A stretch of 64,000 nt of DNA, taken from assembly GCA_013368325.1 (NCBI GenBank), contig JAACJK010000220.1, positions 1,178,001 through 1,242,000 on the forward strand, in the 5' to 3' direction. The position numbers were made by a program, and so were the translations under genes. Position 1 is the first letter of the stretch. The number at the start of each line of letters is the position of its first letter. The stretch comes from Ephemerocybe angulata. Lineage: Eukaryota; Basidiomycota; Agaricomycetes; Agaricales; Psathyrellaceae. Below the pieces are notes generated by a model. It saw nothing but the letters and a program-made list of their open reading frames with translations, did no database searches and was not told the origin of the DNA. Positions 12,394-23,722 of the stretch are shown here, piece by piece.

Positions 12394-12402
12394 CTATATA
12401 AT
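12394..12402 (+). promoter_or_regulatory. TATA box of secreted GPI-protein gene B
   Basis: CTATATAAT lies about 70 bp before the ATG at 12466, an ordinary distance for a fungal core promoter. Confidence 0.65.
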
Positions 12403-12465
12403 CCAGCGCCAGCGCGCCTCTGTTGAACGCGCGCCCCTCTATCTTTCCTCTGCACCATCATCATC

Positions 12466-13167
12466 ATGCGTACTTCGGTTCTCTTAACGGCCTTGGCCTC
12501 GGTCACAGGTATGCAGTTTATCTGTGTTGGTTCAACTTAGTTACTCATTTACGGACAATCCAGTCGCCTCTGCCCAGTCAACAACATCCCTCTACCTCCC
12601 GGACACCGACCCACAGCCTCTCACTGCCGATGTCGCTGGTGTTGATGCGTCCGGAAAGACTACGTGGCTGGTGAAAGGCGGCGGTACTGAAGGACTTGTC
12701 GGGACAGGTATTTTGTGCTATAATTTCTGCGCTCGGTCCACTGTATTCATTTCTCGTTTTCAGCTACCCTTGTCCAAGGTCCCAGCGGCGTTTCCGCTAC
12801 ATACTCAGGCGTAGCACCAGGTCCCACCCTGGCCATAAACTTCCAATGCGCCTTTGACGGTGGTAACGCGATTTGCACTGCCGTGGATAGCGATGGCACG
12901 ACTGTCACAGAGACGCAGCCCATCACCTCAGGCTTGGTCGCTGTGACGGTGGGAACGACGCTCGCTGGCGTGCAGACTACTACTACTAGCGCAAGCACCA
13001 CAACCACCAAAACTAGTAGTGCCTCCACTGGTACGGCCACCAGTAGCACTGGACCTGCAACGACTTCAGGAGCGTCGAACAATAACTCTGGTGTATCGAA
13101 TCGAGGTTCTCTGTCTGGCGTTATCGTGCTTCTTATGTCGGGGTTGTCGCTCCTCTTTGCTTTGTAG
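12466..13167 (+). CDS. Secreted, probably GPI-anchored Ser/Thr-rich protein (copy B)
   Basis: Three exons (12466-12508, 12564-12707, 12764-13167) give 196 residues. Signal peptide: MRTSVLLTALASVTVASA. The ectodomain (STTSLYLPDTDPQPLTADV through a two-Cys module around FQCAFDGGNAICTAV) resembles small GPI proteins that are abundant in Agaricomycetes and have no assigned activity. A Thr/Ser-only stretch of about 40 residues precedes a hydrophobic C-terminal tail (SGVIVLLMSGLSLLFAL) typical of a GPI signal. Exon 1 is 43 nt and both introns are phase 1, with the second just before ATLVQG, matching copy A. The ORF stops at TAG 13165-13167. Confidence 0.85.
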
Positions 13168-13334
13168 TTGGCTTAGAGCTTAGACTTTATAGGATTTTGT
13201 ACCTTTACTAGCGGCCTTAGATACGAGTCCCGCCTCCACGCGCTAGCCTTCTGCTCCCGCTACTTTATTTGTTGTTACTTATTTTGGTTCCATCTTTTAC
13301 CATATGTTTCGTTTCGTTTCTCTTTCCTTTCCTC

Positions 13335-13480
13335 AGTTCGTCTACCACGATCTGAGGTGAGGTTTACTTTTATTCTTTCATTCCTACGTACTGATTATTC
13401 CTGTAGTGCTCATTGCTACTGCAGGTACATTAATTCATTAAGTTCGTCTACCACGATCTGAGTGCTCATTGCTACTGCAG
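13335..13480. repeat. Duplicated segment lacking an intron-like insert
   Basis: A 22-bp block at 13335-13356 and an 18-bp block at 13407-13424 are separated by a 50-bp interval that starts GTGAGG and ends CTGTAG. At 13441-13480 the same two blocks are present joined directly, without a single mismatch over 40 bp. The interval has the size, T-richness and ends of a local intron. The segment lies in the 3' flank of copy B, about 170 bp after its stop codon. Confidence 0.85.
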
Positions 13481-14301
13481 ATATGACATTCAGGATTCTC
13501 AATGCGTATACGTTACAGATGACTCATGAGAAAGTTCTTACTAAGTAACGAGCGCGCGAATCTCTTCAGGCTGGCTACGGTAGACTGCGTATACGTTGAC
13601 AGGTCAAAACAGATTTATCTCGGTGCAGCTGGTCCAACTCTAAGCAGTAGTTCGACCACACGTATTCGGCCTTCTGTGCATACCGAGTATCAGACAGTGA
13701 TGTCTTCTTCCTTGACGTTATATCGAGGCGTAGCGGCTCTGAAAGATTAACTAGTCAAGCTTATACTTAAGTCTTTTCCATCTTAAGGGGGGAACCACAT
13801 TGAGCACAAGCTTCCTTCCAAGCGCTATCTGTTGGTTGTGGCTCGTTCTGCAATGTGCAAAGTTAGATAAGCGCCCGTGAACACGTTCATTTCTTGGATT
13901 GGCAGAGCTTCAGACCTACTACTCAAACCCGGAGTTCGGCCTTCAATCATGAGACTCCTTTTCGTGGAGTGGCATGAAGGCAGCAGAGCTCGACTACCGG
14001 GTGCAATATGTAGCACTCCACCTGTGAGGGCAACCTATCGAATTCCCACATGCCTTCAAATCGGATGGGACCATGGTTTAATGTCGGAGTAGTAGCTTTA
14101 GGCAAGAACATACGCTAGTTTGGTTGATATACGAGGCGCCCGGAGCCACTGTATGTCTCCTTCCCGCGTTTTCTTGAACCATGGAGTCGTTTCACGGGAA
14201 GAAGGGCAGTTCATTTGATACGAAATAGCGCGCCTTATGGGACCTGGTTAATCTCATTATTGAGATAACTGACGTTACCGGCTTTGGCAGAGAATAAAAG
14301 G
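13481..14301. other. Spacer upstream of the degenerate third secreted-protein gene
   Basis: About 820 bp of non-coding-looking sequence. TGCGTATACGTT occurs twice (about 13502 and 13585). No gene seen. Confidence 0.4.
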
Positions 14302-14308
14302 TATATAA
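14302..14308 (+). promoter_or_regulatory. TATA box before the small secreted-protein relic
   Basis: TATATAA stands 90-96 bp ahead of the ATG at 14398, followed by a C/T-rich leader. An intact-looking core promoter is thus present even though the reading frame behind it is degraded. Confidence 0.55.
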
Positions 14309-14397
14309 GCATACCTTGTGCCCCGACTTTCTCCTCGAATCACACGCCGAGACTTTCACGCTTGCTACCGGGTGATCGAAGAATTCAACCTTCAACA

Positions 14398-14725
14398 ATG
14401 CAAAAGACGTTCCTCCTCCTTCTTGGAGCGACAATCATTGCTTGTACGTACTACTTGATATGCAACTTGGGCGGTTCCCAACACGAACAAGACACTCCCT
14501 CCACTCCCTGCCGTTGCCATACGCGGCACAGACAAGACCCTGGAGTCGTCCATCCTCCCAGTCGCTACCCGAGCACTTGTACCCAACACGGACAAGACAC
14601 AGTTGCTTGCCGTTGCCACCCGGGTGGTCGGCAGAACCGACAAGACACTCTCCTCTATCCCCAACACGGACGAGACCTTCTCTTTGATTCCCTCAACCAA
14701 CACTCGAGTCGTTGAATTCGCTTAA
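14398..14725 (+). pseudogene. Probable decayed third member of the secreted GPI-protein cluster
   Basis: Exon 1 reads MQKTFLLLLGATIIA and then meets a GTACGT donor after 46 nt in phase 1, the same exon length and phase as copy A. Beyond this no clean continuation matches the family. One acceptor (CACAG ending at 14531) gives a short product of about 80 residues containing imprecise repeats around TDKT (NTDKT, RTDKT, NTDET) and ending at TAA 14723-14725. Reading through without splicing gives a different short frame. I read it as a decayed paralogue; an expressed small secreted protein with degenerate repeats is the alternative. Confidence 0.4.
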
Positions 14726-17700
14726 TAAATTTGCTTGTCTGTAAAAATTGGTTATGTCGTCAACGACCAGCCGTGGGTGGCATGAGAAATGATTTTGGAG
14801 CTAGTAGAGAGTTAGAGAGTCAGAGAATAGCTATCCACCTGCATATGCGCCTCTCAGTCACACCACAGACATATCGCGAAGTCTGGAACAGGCAACGTCC
14901 GTAATAGACAAATAGGCGCCCAAATGATGGCGGTAAGTCCAAAAAAGGATGACGCCGCCAGATTGATTGGCGCCGGAATCCCGATTGTCAGGGGCAGTGG
15001 TAGGCTGCCAATGAAGGAGTTTCTGCCCAGGAATGACGTAGGTAGTTCTGGGAGCCACAATCTTTGGGATTGAGGGCGATGTTAACCGCCACCTCCAGAT
15101 TAAGTGAGCAAAATCATAATTGAAATGGAATCTGCCTGACATGCTCCCAGAAGGATCCAAAGCTGTTTTCTGATAGCACGAGAACGAGGCTAAAAAAGAG
15201 GGTGTGTACAGAGTAGAGCATACGAATTAAGTTAGAGGGCTCCAGGGGACGAGGAGATTGAAAGGTTTCCACTGGCTTTAACCGTCATATTGTTTGAACG
15301 TACCTCCGACTGTTACCGCTCGGCGGTCCCCCAGATCTTGAAGTGACAGTGTTCTATCTACTTTGAGAGGTTGCGCTACAGAGGAATGGACTATTGATTC
15401 CAAGAGGAAGGCATAGAGATGTTTACCTCGCTTCTTGGCAGTTGAGCACAGCAGCCTCCTAACAACAGGTGTGCTCCAAGCAAGACTATTTACCGGCATG
15501 GGTGTATCCTGAGGGCTCGGTAGCATTGCTACTATCACACTACTCAGAATTCAAGAGTGGACGACAGAGCCCAAGTGCTACCAGCTCAGCTCTTGGCGAC
15601 AACATCGAGAGCGCAAAGGACGGAGACTTCAAGTGCTTTGGCGCAGTCCCCATTCTCATTTTCTCCTGTGCTCACGTTCGGGATGCCTTTCATGGTTTAC
15701 ACTCGGTTAGGTCAAGATCTTCATATAGCAACACGCCACAGTACCACCCCCTATTTATCTCCTCCATCTTCCGCCCATAAGACGCGTCGTGACACGACTG
15801 CAGCTCATTTCATCCGCACAAATGATATGTTATTACGCGAACTGCCAAGTCACTGGCGTATCGGATATCAAGGCGCAGCTCGATCAGACCTACACGTTGC
15901 AACCCTCATCTTGCTTCCAGCGCTAAAGGCGACAGAATGAATGGGGACCTGGGTGTGTGGCAATACGCATTGGAATGTGGGCCATGCGACGTCGGAATTG
16001 AGCTTGAATATCACATAATCACACTGTATAATGAAAGGGAAACGCTGTTAGACAGAATCTTTCTATACTTACCTGGGTAAAGGCACTACCAATCTGACGT
16101 GGAGGTAGGTTAATCTTAGAGTCTCTTGATATGGATTCGTTGCGTATGCCATGACGCTCGTGACGGCTCCCTTAGGCTCGGAGGGAGCGTACGAGCGAAG
16201 ACCTGCTGTCATGAGACCGAGCAAGTCGAGGACGGTTACGTTAAGCGCGTGGATCGTCGACGATAGGACGAAGCTTTGCCGCCTGAAGGGCCTCTCAAGG
16301 CACCTCCCCTAGCCCCCTCGTGGCATAGCTGCGACTCGGGCAACGGGCTAACGCTCCCGGGCTTCCATGCGCAAACCGCGAGAGCATATCACTGTTTAGC
16401 GCTCGCGTGATGCTGAGTTGCCCGCGACCAACGTGCGATAGGTGTACAAGAATGCCATCTTCAGGGTTAGGCTACTCGGAAACCGCGAAGAAACGAAGAG
16501 TATTTCCGAACGCATGCCTGAAGTTTCCCAACTCGGATGCAAGGGCCCGGAAAGATCGAATCAGTTGCACCCAGACTCGTCGGGTATGGCCTTGAAGGTG
16601 GGAGTCACAGCGCAGCGGGAATTACAAGCGTCGCGAGCGAATGAAGCCGCTCGAGCCTCCGCAGATCCACTTCTTGTCTGCGTAGGTAGTACAAGGAGTG
16701 GAGTCGCCGTCCGCTCTGGACAGTTGCTGAGAAATCCAGAGTCGCAGTGGGAGCACACCGGTTTCTCGGGTGGGGACTACCGTAAACTGCATTCATTTCG
16801 CGAACTGCTCGGTCTTTCGCGGAATTCCGATAGTTTGGCGTTCATAGCAGATTGCAATGCGGCAAGGGCTTTACGCAAGGTTTAGCCATGGATACAACAG
16901 CAACATGCTTGCAAGCTAGATGCAGTTGAATAGGGACCAGCGACCACAGGGTTGATACCAAGCGAGAAGAGTGCACCTTCAGATGAGAAAGCGGGGGGCC
17001 AAGAACGTCAAGAAGCCCCTGGGTCAAGGGTGCAGAGCAGCTACTTTTATCGTGCGCCTTCCTTGCGTCTGACTCTAGTGGGCAACAGCCCAAGAGTGGC
17101 TATAGAGCCCCTCAGGCTCCAACAGAGCTTTCATTTCGGGTCTTGTACGACAGCCAGCCCGCTCCTTCCTTGACGGTCATCTGGCAGATTTCAGAGCTTC
17201 TGAAGCATCTGAAAGCCAAGTCTACGTGCACTCTATCAAAGCTTTCAGCTCCTTGAGGACCAGGAAGATTCGTGCTTACAGCAACAAAAAAGCAAATGGT
17301 CCCCGGTGTTCAACCGCTCGACGTGGCCCAGCGAAGTGGTGCGCTCGGGAAACCTGTATGTCATGCCCCCAGAACAAATGGCACATCGACCCACAATAGC
17401 TGTTAGATTTTCTGCGAAGATAAAAGAATGGTGCAGCGTGGTCCAGGGTCTGCGTCGTGGTCGCGGAAAAGAGTGGCAGAGTCCGCGTCGAACCCGCTGA
17501 AGAAGCGCCGACGATGATTAGCTAAGAAAGTCTATCCAAAAATCGTAATGAATTTGGGGGCAAGGTTGACCTCTTCTAGCTACCTCGCGCATCGTTACGC
17601 GCAGAACTTTCCTATACCAGAGCATTCGCGGCTTGTGGTCCTGGACTTTTCTCTGCCCAGATGCAGTCGACTTCGCGATGGACTTCGGAGGCTGATTCCT

Positions 17701-17929
17701 GGATTTTAAATTGAGTCAGTCTGCGCAGAGGGTTCTGCCTCGAGGTGGCCACGTTCTGATCTTATCCAGCAACTGCTGTTGATTATCTCGGTCCACTGTC
17801 CATGGCTATCCGCCACCTGCCATTCTCATAAGGTTTGGGGGCAATTGGTCCATGGGATACAATTGCTGAGAACGTCAACCCCGTTCGAACTTCCTGAACG
17901 TGACTTTCTGGCCCGGTTCTTCTTTGCCC
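14726..17929. other. 3.2-kb gene-poor region
   Basis: Short open frames occur on both strands (longest about 147 codons on the plus strand at 16442-16885), but none looks like a known protein or has flanking exons. No terminal repeats, tRNA-like boxes or tandem arrays were found. It may hold old, eroded transposon sequence that I cannot identify by eye. Confidence 0.4.
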
Positions 17930-17935
17930 TATAAA
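17930..17935 (+). promoter_or_regulatory. TATA box of the gene starting at 18060
   Basis: TATAAA lies 125-130 bp upstream of the start codon and is followed by a pyrimidine-rich leader. Confidence 0.5.
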
Positions 17936-18059
17936 GCCATTTGCCTCTCGTCACTGGTCCTTTTCTTCGTACTTGGCCGACTATAGTCCGTATTCCCCTG
18001 TGCTATATCTACCTGTCGATTGCTAACGCGGAGTCTTAGAGTTTACCACTACCTTTCTG

Positions 18060-19338
18060 ATGACCGAGTACACTATCTCGCCTCAAGCTTACCGAGAGTT
18101 CATGTCGGCCAGGGAGCGCACAGCGTACTGGGTGCAACAGTACCACCCCGAGGAAGTCTATTCGCCCTCCACGGGCCCGACCGACCTCGATGGTTTCGTT
18201 CCACCGTCGCCGGCGATGAGTACTGCCTCGTTGCCCCCGAAGATGGTCCTGCGGTACAACGACGGTCGAGGAGACATACCGATTCCGCGCCCCGCGGGAG
18301 GAGCGCCAGGCGCCCGATCGAACCCCAAATACCGACAGCAAAGCTATAACTCACATCATCCGAATCGCTCAGGTTCGCATCATGCGAGCTCCCCGTTGGC
18401 GGGGGTCCCTTCGCCCCATGGAGACCGTGAATTCATGCCTCCCCCCACACCAGAGCAGATCCACATCCTACCCTCTCGCTCATCCAACCCCTCGTCGAAC
18501 AGCCCCACTTCACCTTCATCTCAGCGACCCAGCCATAACCGTTCTAAGTCCGTTCCTCGACGTGACCCCGAGCTGGACGTTCCCTTCATCGCCCCACCAG
18601 TACCTCGATCCCACCCCCCGCAACACAATAGCCAAGCCCCTTATTCTCCTTGGATTTCTGGACGCCACGGGTCAAACTCGAAGCAGCCCCCATCCATCGT
18701 CTACGCGCCTGGACGACATCACGGCCCCAACTACGAGCCCCCTCTCCTTCTTCACCACCAACCCCAGATGGGACCCAACGGGATGATGTACAGTCATTCC
18801 GCACCGCCAGTCCTTGGGGGCGGCCCTCAACAATACCCCGGCGGGCATCATGGGTATTCTCCAACGCACGCCGAGGAGGAAAGGATGGGGAGGTCCGCGG
18901 AAAGGGAGTTCCCCCGCCGACCGATGCGGGGCAGACAGCAGCCAATGAAGCGTAACGGGTCCTCGGAGTCACTGGGGAGTCAGGAAAGCGGGAGTACATA
19001 CTATGTTCTGCCCTCGGCCGGTCAAAAGGTCCACGTCATTGTGAGTAACCCTACCGTGTCCTTGAAGAAAGTTGAAGAGACTAACGATAACCTAGGCTGC
19101 GAGTCCTGAACGATCCATCGAGACTGCTAGCTCATCGACGAAGGGGCCGTCATCACCCTACTCTCAGGCTTCGAGCGGACACAAAAAGCCTTTTTTTGGG
19201 CGGTTGCTGGCCAGGTTCGCCTCGCCAGCACCTTCCAAAGACCGCGCTTCCGACCGCGCTCCCGATGGGCGTAGGCTGCATCGTCGACACTCCGTTGGCG
19301 CCTCTGGACGACCGAAGTTGGTGGAACAGCGAGCATGA
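18060..19338 (+). CDS. Conserved disordered protein of unknown function
   Basis: Two exons (18060-19040, 19096-19338) encode 407 residues. The N-terminal 50 residues (MTEYTISPQAYREFMSAR, then ERTAYWVQQYHPEEVYSP) look folded and conserved. The remainder is rich in Pro, Ser, Gly, His and Gln, with low-complexity proline and serine tracts. The second exon ends in a short basic segment with FFGRLLARF and RRLHRRHS. The 55-bp intron joins KVHVI to AASPERS in phase 0, and the stop is TGA 19336-19338. No signal peptide, membrane segment or enzyme motif is visible. The basic C-terminus and phosphorylatable Ser clusters would fit a regulatory or scaffold protein, but that is only a guess from composition. 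Confidence 0.75.
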
Positions 19339-20649
19339 AGTGAAAGATATCCAAGACCAAATCCAAAAGACAACGCTGTCACCCCCTCTACTTGTACCAA
19401 CTCTTGACGATAGACGCTATAACCTTCACATTCATCTTCACATTCTTTTCCTATGCATTCCATTCTTCCCCTTCATATCTTGTTCATCTACCCAATCGAC
19501 TAGCCTGTTCGTGGTTATTCTCACTTTATCACACCTTAATTCTCTCTCGCCTCTCCCAAGCGGCATCCTTCAACTGCGAATGTTTCCCATTGTCACAAAT
19601 ATGCCCCCCTCTCGTCTTCCTCTATGCAACCATGAACTATGCATCGCAGCACCGCTCGCAATAACACAAGTTACGAATTCGCTCGGATCTTGGAGTGGCT
19701 AGCTTCGAGCGATACCCATCTCGACAGTTCATTACGGTGACTGCCGGACCGCTGCTACTACGGACCTCTACTTCCAATCTACTTCCTTCTAGGCCAGAAA
19801 CGCTGGAGCCATCTTGACTCGTATCGAGATAGCTTGGTGGACTCTGGTCTCTAAGAGTCATCTCTCGACTTCTCACAGACGACGGAGGGAGAGACTTTGG
19901 TCATATGTCATCATCGACGACTGTGGTCGGATACGAAGTACGGGATTGGGATGTCTTCGAAAGGGGCCTCCTATTCTGTGGCGTCCTTGCCTGACCTCCA
20001 CCGTGTGACTATCACGCTCGCCGACGTTCTTGCGACTCTTCACATTATGCCTACCTCTTCTATCTTGTCCTTATTCATTAACTTGCATCATAGTTCACCC
20101 GGAAGGTTGAGTAGCGTACGTGCAGAAACCAATGTAAAACGAATGTAGCAGACGAAATTGTATTCAAGCGCCCGGAAACCTCTGGCGCCTCCTGATAATA
20201 GACTATGACAGAGAAGACGTGGTTCTTCAGGATCGGCGGTCAGTTCTGTATCCGAAGAAAAACGGTTAAAGACTTTATTTTGCCCCAACTTTTCGGATGT
20301 CCAGATGAGACGATAACGATGCTAACGCGTTCTTTAGGGTCCTAATGGCAGTTTTTAGAGCATCTTTTCCGTTTAGGCAGTAATGTCCCGACTATCTGTT
20401 GTAGCTCCACGCACTCCAGAAGGGCATTTCTGTCCCATCGACCTTCAGCGACCCCTTTCCCAGTACTTTTTCCACCTTTCCCCAAGTTTGGAGAAACGCT
20501 GCTTTTACGCGACGCGTCGACCTAAAGTGGTCCCGTGAGAATCATGTGATACCTTCACGCGTTCCGTGATGGCTGGCGAACTCGCGGCGCTGGAGATCTG
20601 AGTTTTGGAAGCCCTTGTACTTGGACCTCTCGCCATCTTCCAGGGCACC
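19339..20649. other. 3' untranslated region and promoter spacer
   Basis: Sequence after 19339 is strongly pyrimidine-rich for several hundred bases, consistent with the untranslated end of the upstream transcript. From about 20150 onward it turns into mixed sequence with the promoter of the PWWP-like gene. No gene seen. Confidence 0.45.
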
Positions 20650-23429
20650 ATGCCCGACACCCCTCTCTCCACCAAAGTGATGCCCCGAAGGGGGGCGGCG
20701 AAGCGCGCCAACGCCGCTTGGCAAGACGCCGTGCAGGACTCGAGCAGCGACGGCGACGGCGACTCTGAACGCGAAACCTCCGCGGCGCCTTCTGGAAGGC
20801 GAGCGAAACCCAGCATCAAGAAAGGCCACAGCACTGGGAATATAACGACACCGGCACCTGGGGACCCCGAGAAGAAGAAGCCGTCTCCTCGCAAGACTTA
20901 TTCTGGAGCCTTGAAAAGGAAGAGACGCCAGGCTGCGGCGGCAGTTGACGGGGAGGAAGACACGTCGAGCGACAGTGGGCCGTCTTCCAGCCTGAAGCCG
21001 GTGGCCAAGATTCCTCTTCCAAATCTCACGAAAGCGAAGGAGGGGGCGAAGAGGGAGAGGCCGAAGCCCAGTGTTGTGATTCCCACCCTCGCAGACGACG
21101 ACGATTTATCTGACCTGACGCCTCTGTCGTCGCCATTGGACTCTATCGAAAGTATGTCAGCCAAAGAGCCGACGCCGCCACCACCGCCACGACCCAAACC
21201 ATTTGCTCGGCCCATCCAGGAGCACCCCATGTTTATGACTGCGAAGCCTGCCTCTAAGCCTCGGACTCAGTCGCTTGCAGGGTCCAAGCAGCCGTCGTGG
21301 GAAGCGAAAGCAGACGAGGAGGAGCAGGACCATGATGCTCAGGGCTGGCGTGTGGAGGACCTAGGTAAGGACGTATGGGTTCGTCTTGATGGAAGGAATA
21401 GCAAGACTGCGCGCCTGCACACCGATCGCTCGGAGACTGGTAACTCTGTGTGGTGGCCAGCTTTCGTACGTCTTCTCCGTTTACGCATATACTGCATGCT
21501 TACCGTGACAATTATCGACCAGGTAACGAGCAAAGCAGGCAAATTACCTCTCAAAGTTAAGCTCTATGGCAGCCACCCCAGAGGCATAACGATTGAGGAG
21601 CCGTGTCCCTCCAATGTTCTGTCCAAGCTGGATAGCAACGGCGCAGTGCGCTTTACGACTTTCGAAACCGCATCAAACTATCCTGAGCGTGCCAGAGCCA
21701 ATCCAGGCCCCAGTTCGCCGAGGAAACGGCAGAAGATGGACGACGAACATCAAGCTTCCTGGAGTATTGCGATAAATAATATGTATGAGCCGGCTGGGGA
21801 GCTTTCTGACGACGAACCACCCCCATTACTGGAGATTCTGAGTGTGGCGCGTACTGTTGGACTTCGGCGCACGGAGAGTACCCCGAATCTCAAATTCAGC
21901 GAGCCGAAAAATGCGAATAAGTCACCGCGGAAAGGGAAACGGAAACGACCAGAGAAGGAAGAAGAGCCGTCAGACTACGAGCTCCTGGAGGGCGAAGTAT
22001 TAGAAGACGAAGAAGAGGCGGTCGATGTTGATACGATCGTCGTCGCAAGAGACTTGAATCCCCGTTCAACGGAGTATTGGCCCGCGAGGGTACTGGAATA
22101 CTATCCTCCGAAGAGAAGAAGGGAGGAAGGGAAGTATAAGCTGGAGTACCTCGACAGCACTCAGCTGATTGTACCGCGGTCCTACTTCTATCATGATGCC
22201 GAGGATGGGTTTGTATCGGTGAAGGTCAGTTTTGCTTTTTCAAGCAGAATCGCTTCATCTGGGAGTCGGGACTAACATTCTCACCGCAGATGGGAAAGAT
22301 GCAACATGCCGTTGTTGATGACACTGTCGATAAAGAAAATGACGACGATATACCTATCGTCGACCGAAGTCCTAGCCCTCCCTGTGAAGACCCCCCTCCG
22401 GACCAGGATACGTTCGTCCGGCTGTCTCTTCGTGAGCAGTTCGCATACGTGAAGCCCGTCTTACAGGCAATACTCCAGAACAACTATGGTCCTACGAAGG
22501 ACAAGTTCCAAGTTTTTATGTCAGGCACAAGGGCACAACAAGCGAGTCTCGCACAGATCGCTTCAGAGCGGGGTATGATGGATCCTCAGCAGGTTAGCGA
22601 GTTGCTTGTATACCTCAAGTGGTGGTGTCTCCGCGGGGAACGCCAACCCCAGACCGTGGAAGAGGAAGAGGATGCCGATGCCGATGCCGCTAGCGCTGCA
22701 GGCGACGCCCCCGAGTCTGTTGCGACCGAGCCTTTGCCTTCTGTGGCTCCGTCGTCGCCGGCCCTTACAGAGGTTGCACTTCCATCGTCGCCCCCTCTTG
22801 AGCCCCCGATGTCTTCATTCAGCCCTCTAACGGAACTCTCCGTCGAACAGGTGCGTAGTTTGGTTTGCGTCCTTGTTAATCTGCTGACCTGCCCATAGGG
22901 AGGATTGAGCTTGGTGAGCGGTTCTGCTGACGATGATGGCGACAATATGGATACGCGGGAGGTATGATCCACTCCCACTCCAATTTAAATACAGCTAACC
23001 CTCCCAATTCTAGGATGGTGTGGTGGACGTTCTTGTACCTATAGAAGACGAAGCTCCCGCTCCACGGCAGACAGGAGCACCGGAGTATGAAGCCATTACG
23101 CCTTTGCAGAGGCTCGATGTAAGCTTCCTTCCATTCATGTTGACCTCCTCTGATCCTTTCCATAGTTCTGCTTGAACATTTTGCTTCAAGAGGCGATTCG
23201 ACAGATTCTCCTGTGGAGGAAAGGATCGCGCACAAAGGCAGAACTTCTCTCACCAGAAGAGGAGGAAAGGCTACACAAGGAGGGGGGAAAGCTGTTGAAC
23301 GAAAGGGATTGGGTGCAGGATGTTCTGCGTTTGCGAAAGCGGCTTGGAGCGGACTTGCCTTTGCCTCAGAAAAACCAGGTGGTTTCTTCAAGAGGGAGGG
23401 CGACGAAAAAGGTTACTTACAAGGAATGA
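20650..23429 (+). CDS. PWWP/Tudor-like nuclear protein
   Basis: Six exons (20650-21465, 21523-22224, 22290-22850, 22899-22961, 23014-23118, 23166-23429) give 836 residues. The first 240 residues are disordered, with many Lys/Arg clusters suited to nuclear import. Around residues 245-300 a PWWP-like unit appears: GWRVEDLGKDVWVRLDGR, then NSVWWPAFVTSKAGKLPLKV. A second module near residues 460-520 (VDVDTIVVARDLNPRSTEYW, PARVLEYYP, KYKLEYLDSTQ, IVPRSYFYHDAEDGF) has a Tudor/PWWP-like beta pattern. The C-terminal part is helical (LREQFAYVKPVLQAILQNNY and ILLQEAIRQILLWRKGS). Such modules bind methylated histones or DNA in chromatin proteins, but I cannot assign a named complex. I chose ATG 20650 for its CACC context; MPRRGAAKRAN at 20680 is an alternative start. 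A 63-nt exon (22899-22961) is included. Confidence 0.78.
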
Positions 23430-23722
23430 TTATTGCTTCATGTAATGCACCTTTTACTTTGCTCTAGCCTATAACATCTGTTGTATATCCTACTATTCTC
23501 TCCATGGCCCCCAGGGCCATCGCCCGGATATTTGTTGTCCTTCCACGTGGCTCATGTATTGATTACCGCTTTCGTCAATGGAATCAAAAGCTTCAAGCTT
23601 CAAACGCACATCTTCCGCTTCTCCGATACTCACTGCAGGTCCTTTCGAAGGAAAGCGACTCCTCACGGAGGTCTATCTGCTTATCACGGCCAGGCTAAGC
23701 GCCCCGTTGAAGAAGACGTACA

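Noticed and set aside
16442..16885. Plus-strand frame of 147 codons
   Set aside because: No recognised motif, no supporting splice sites, and composition like surrounding non-coding DNA.
20605..20649. Upstream extension of the PWWP-like protein
   Set aside because: The frame is open but starts with TTG; the ATG at 20650 has a good context.
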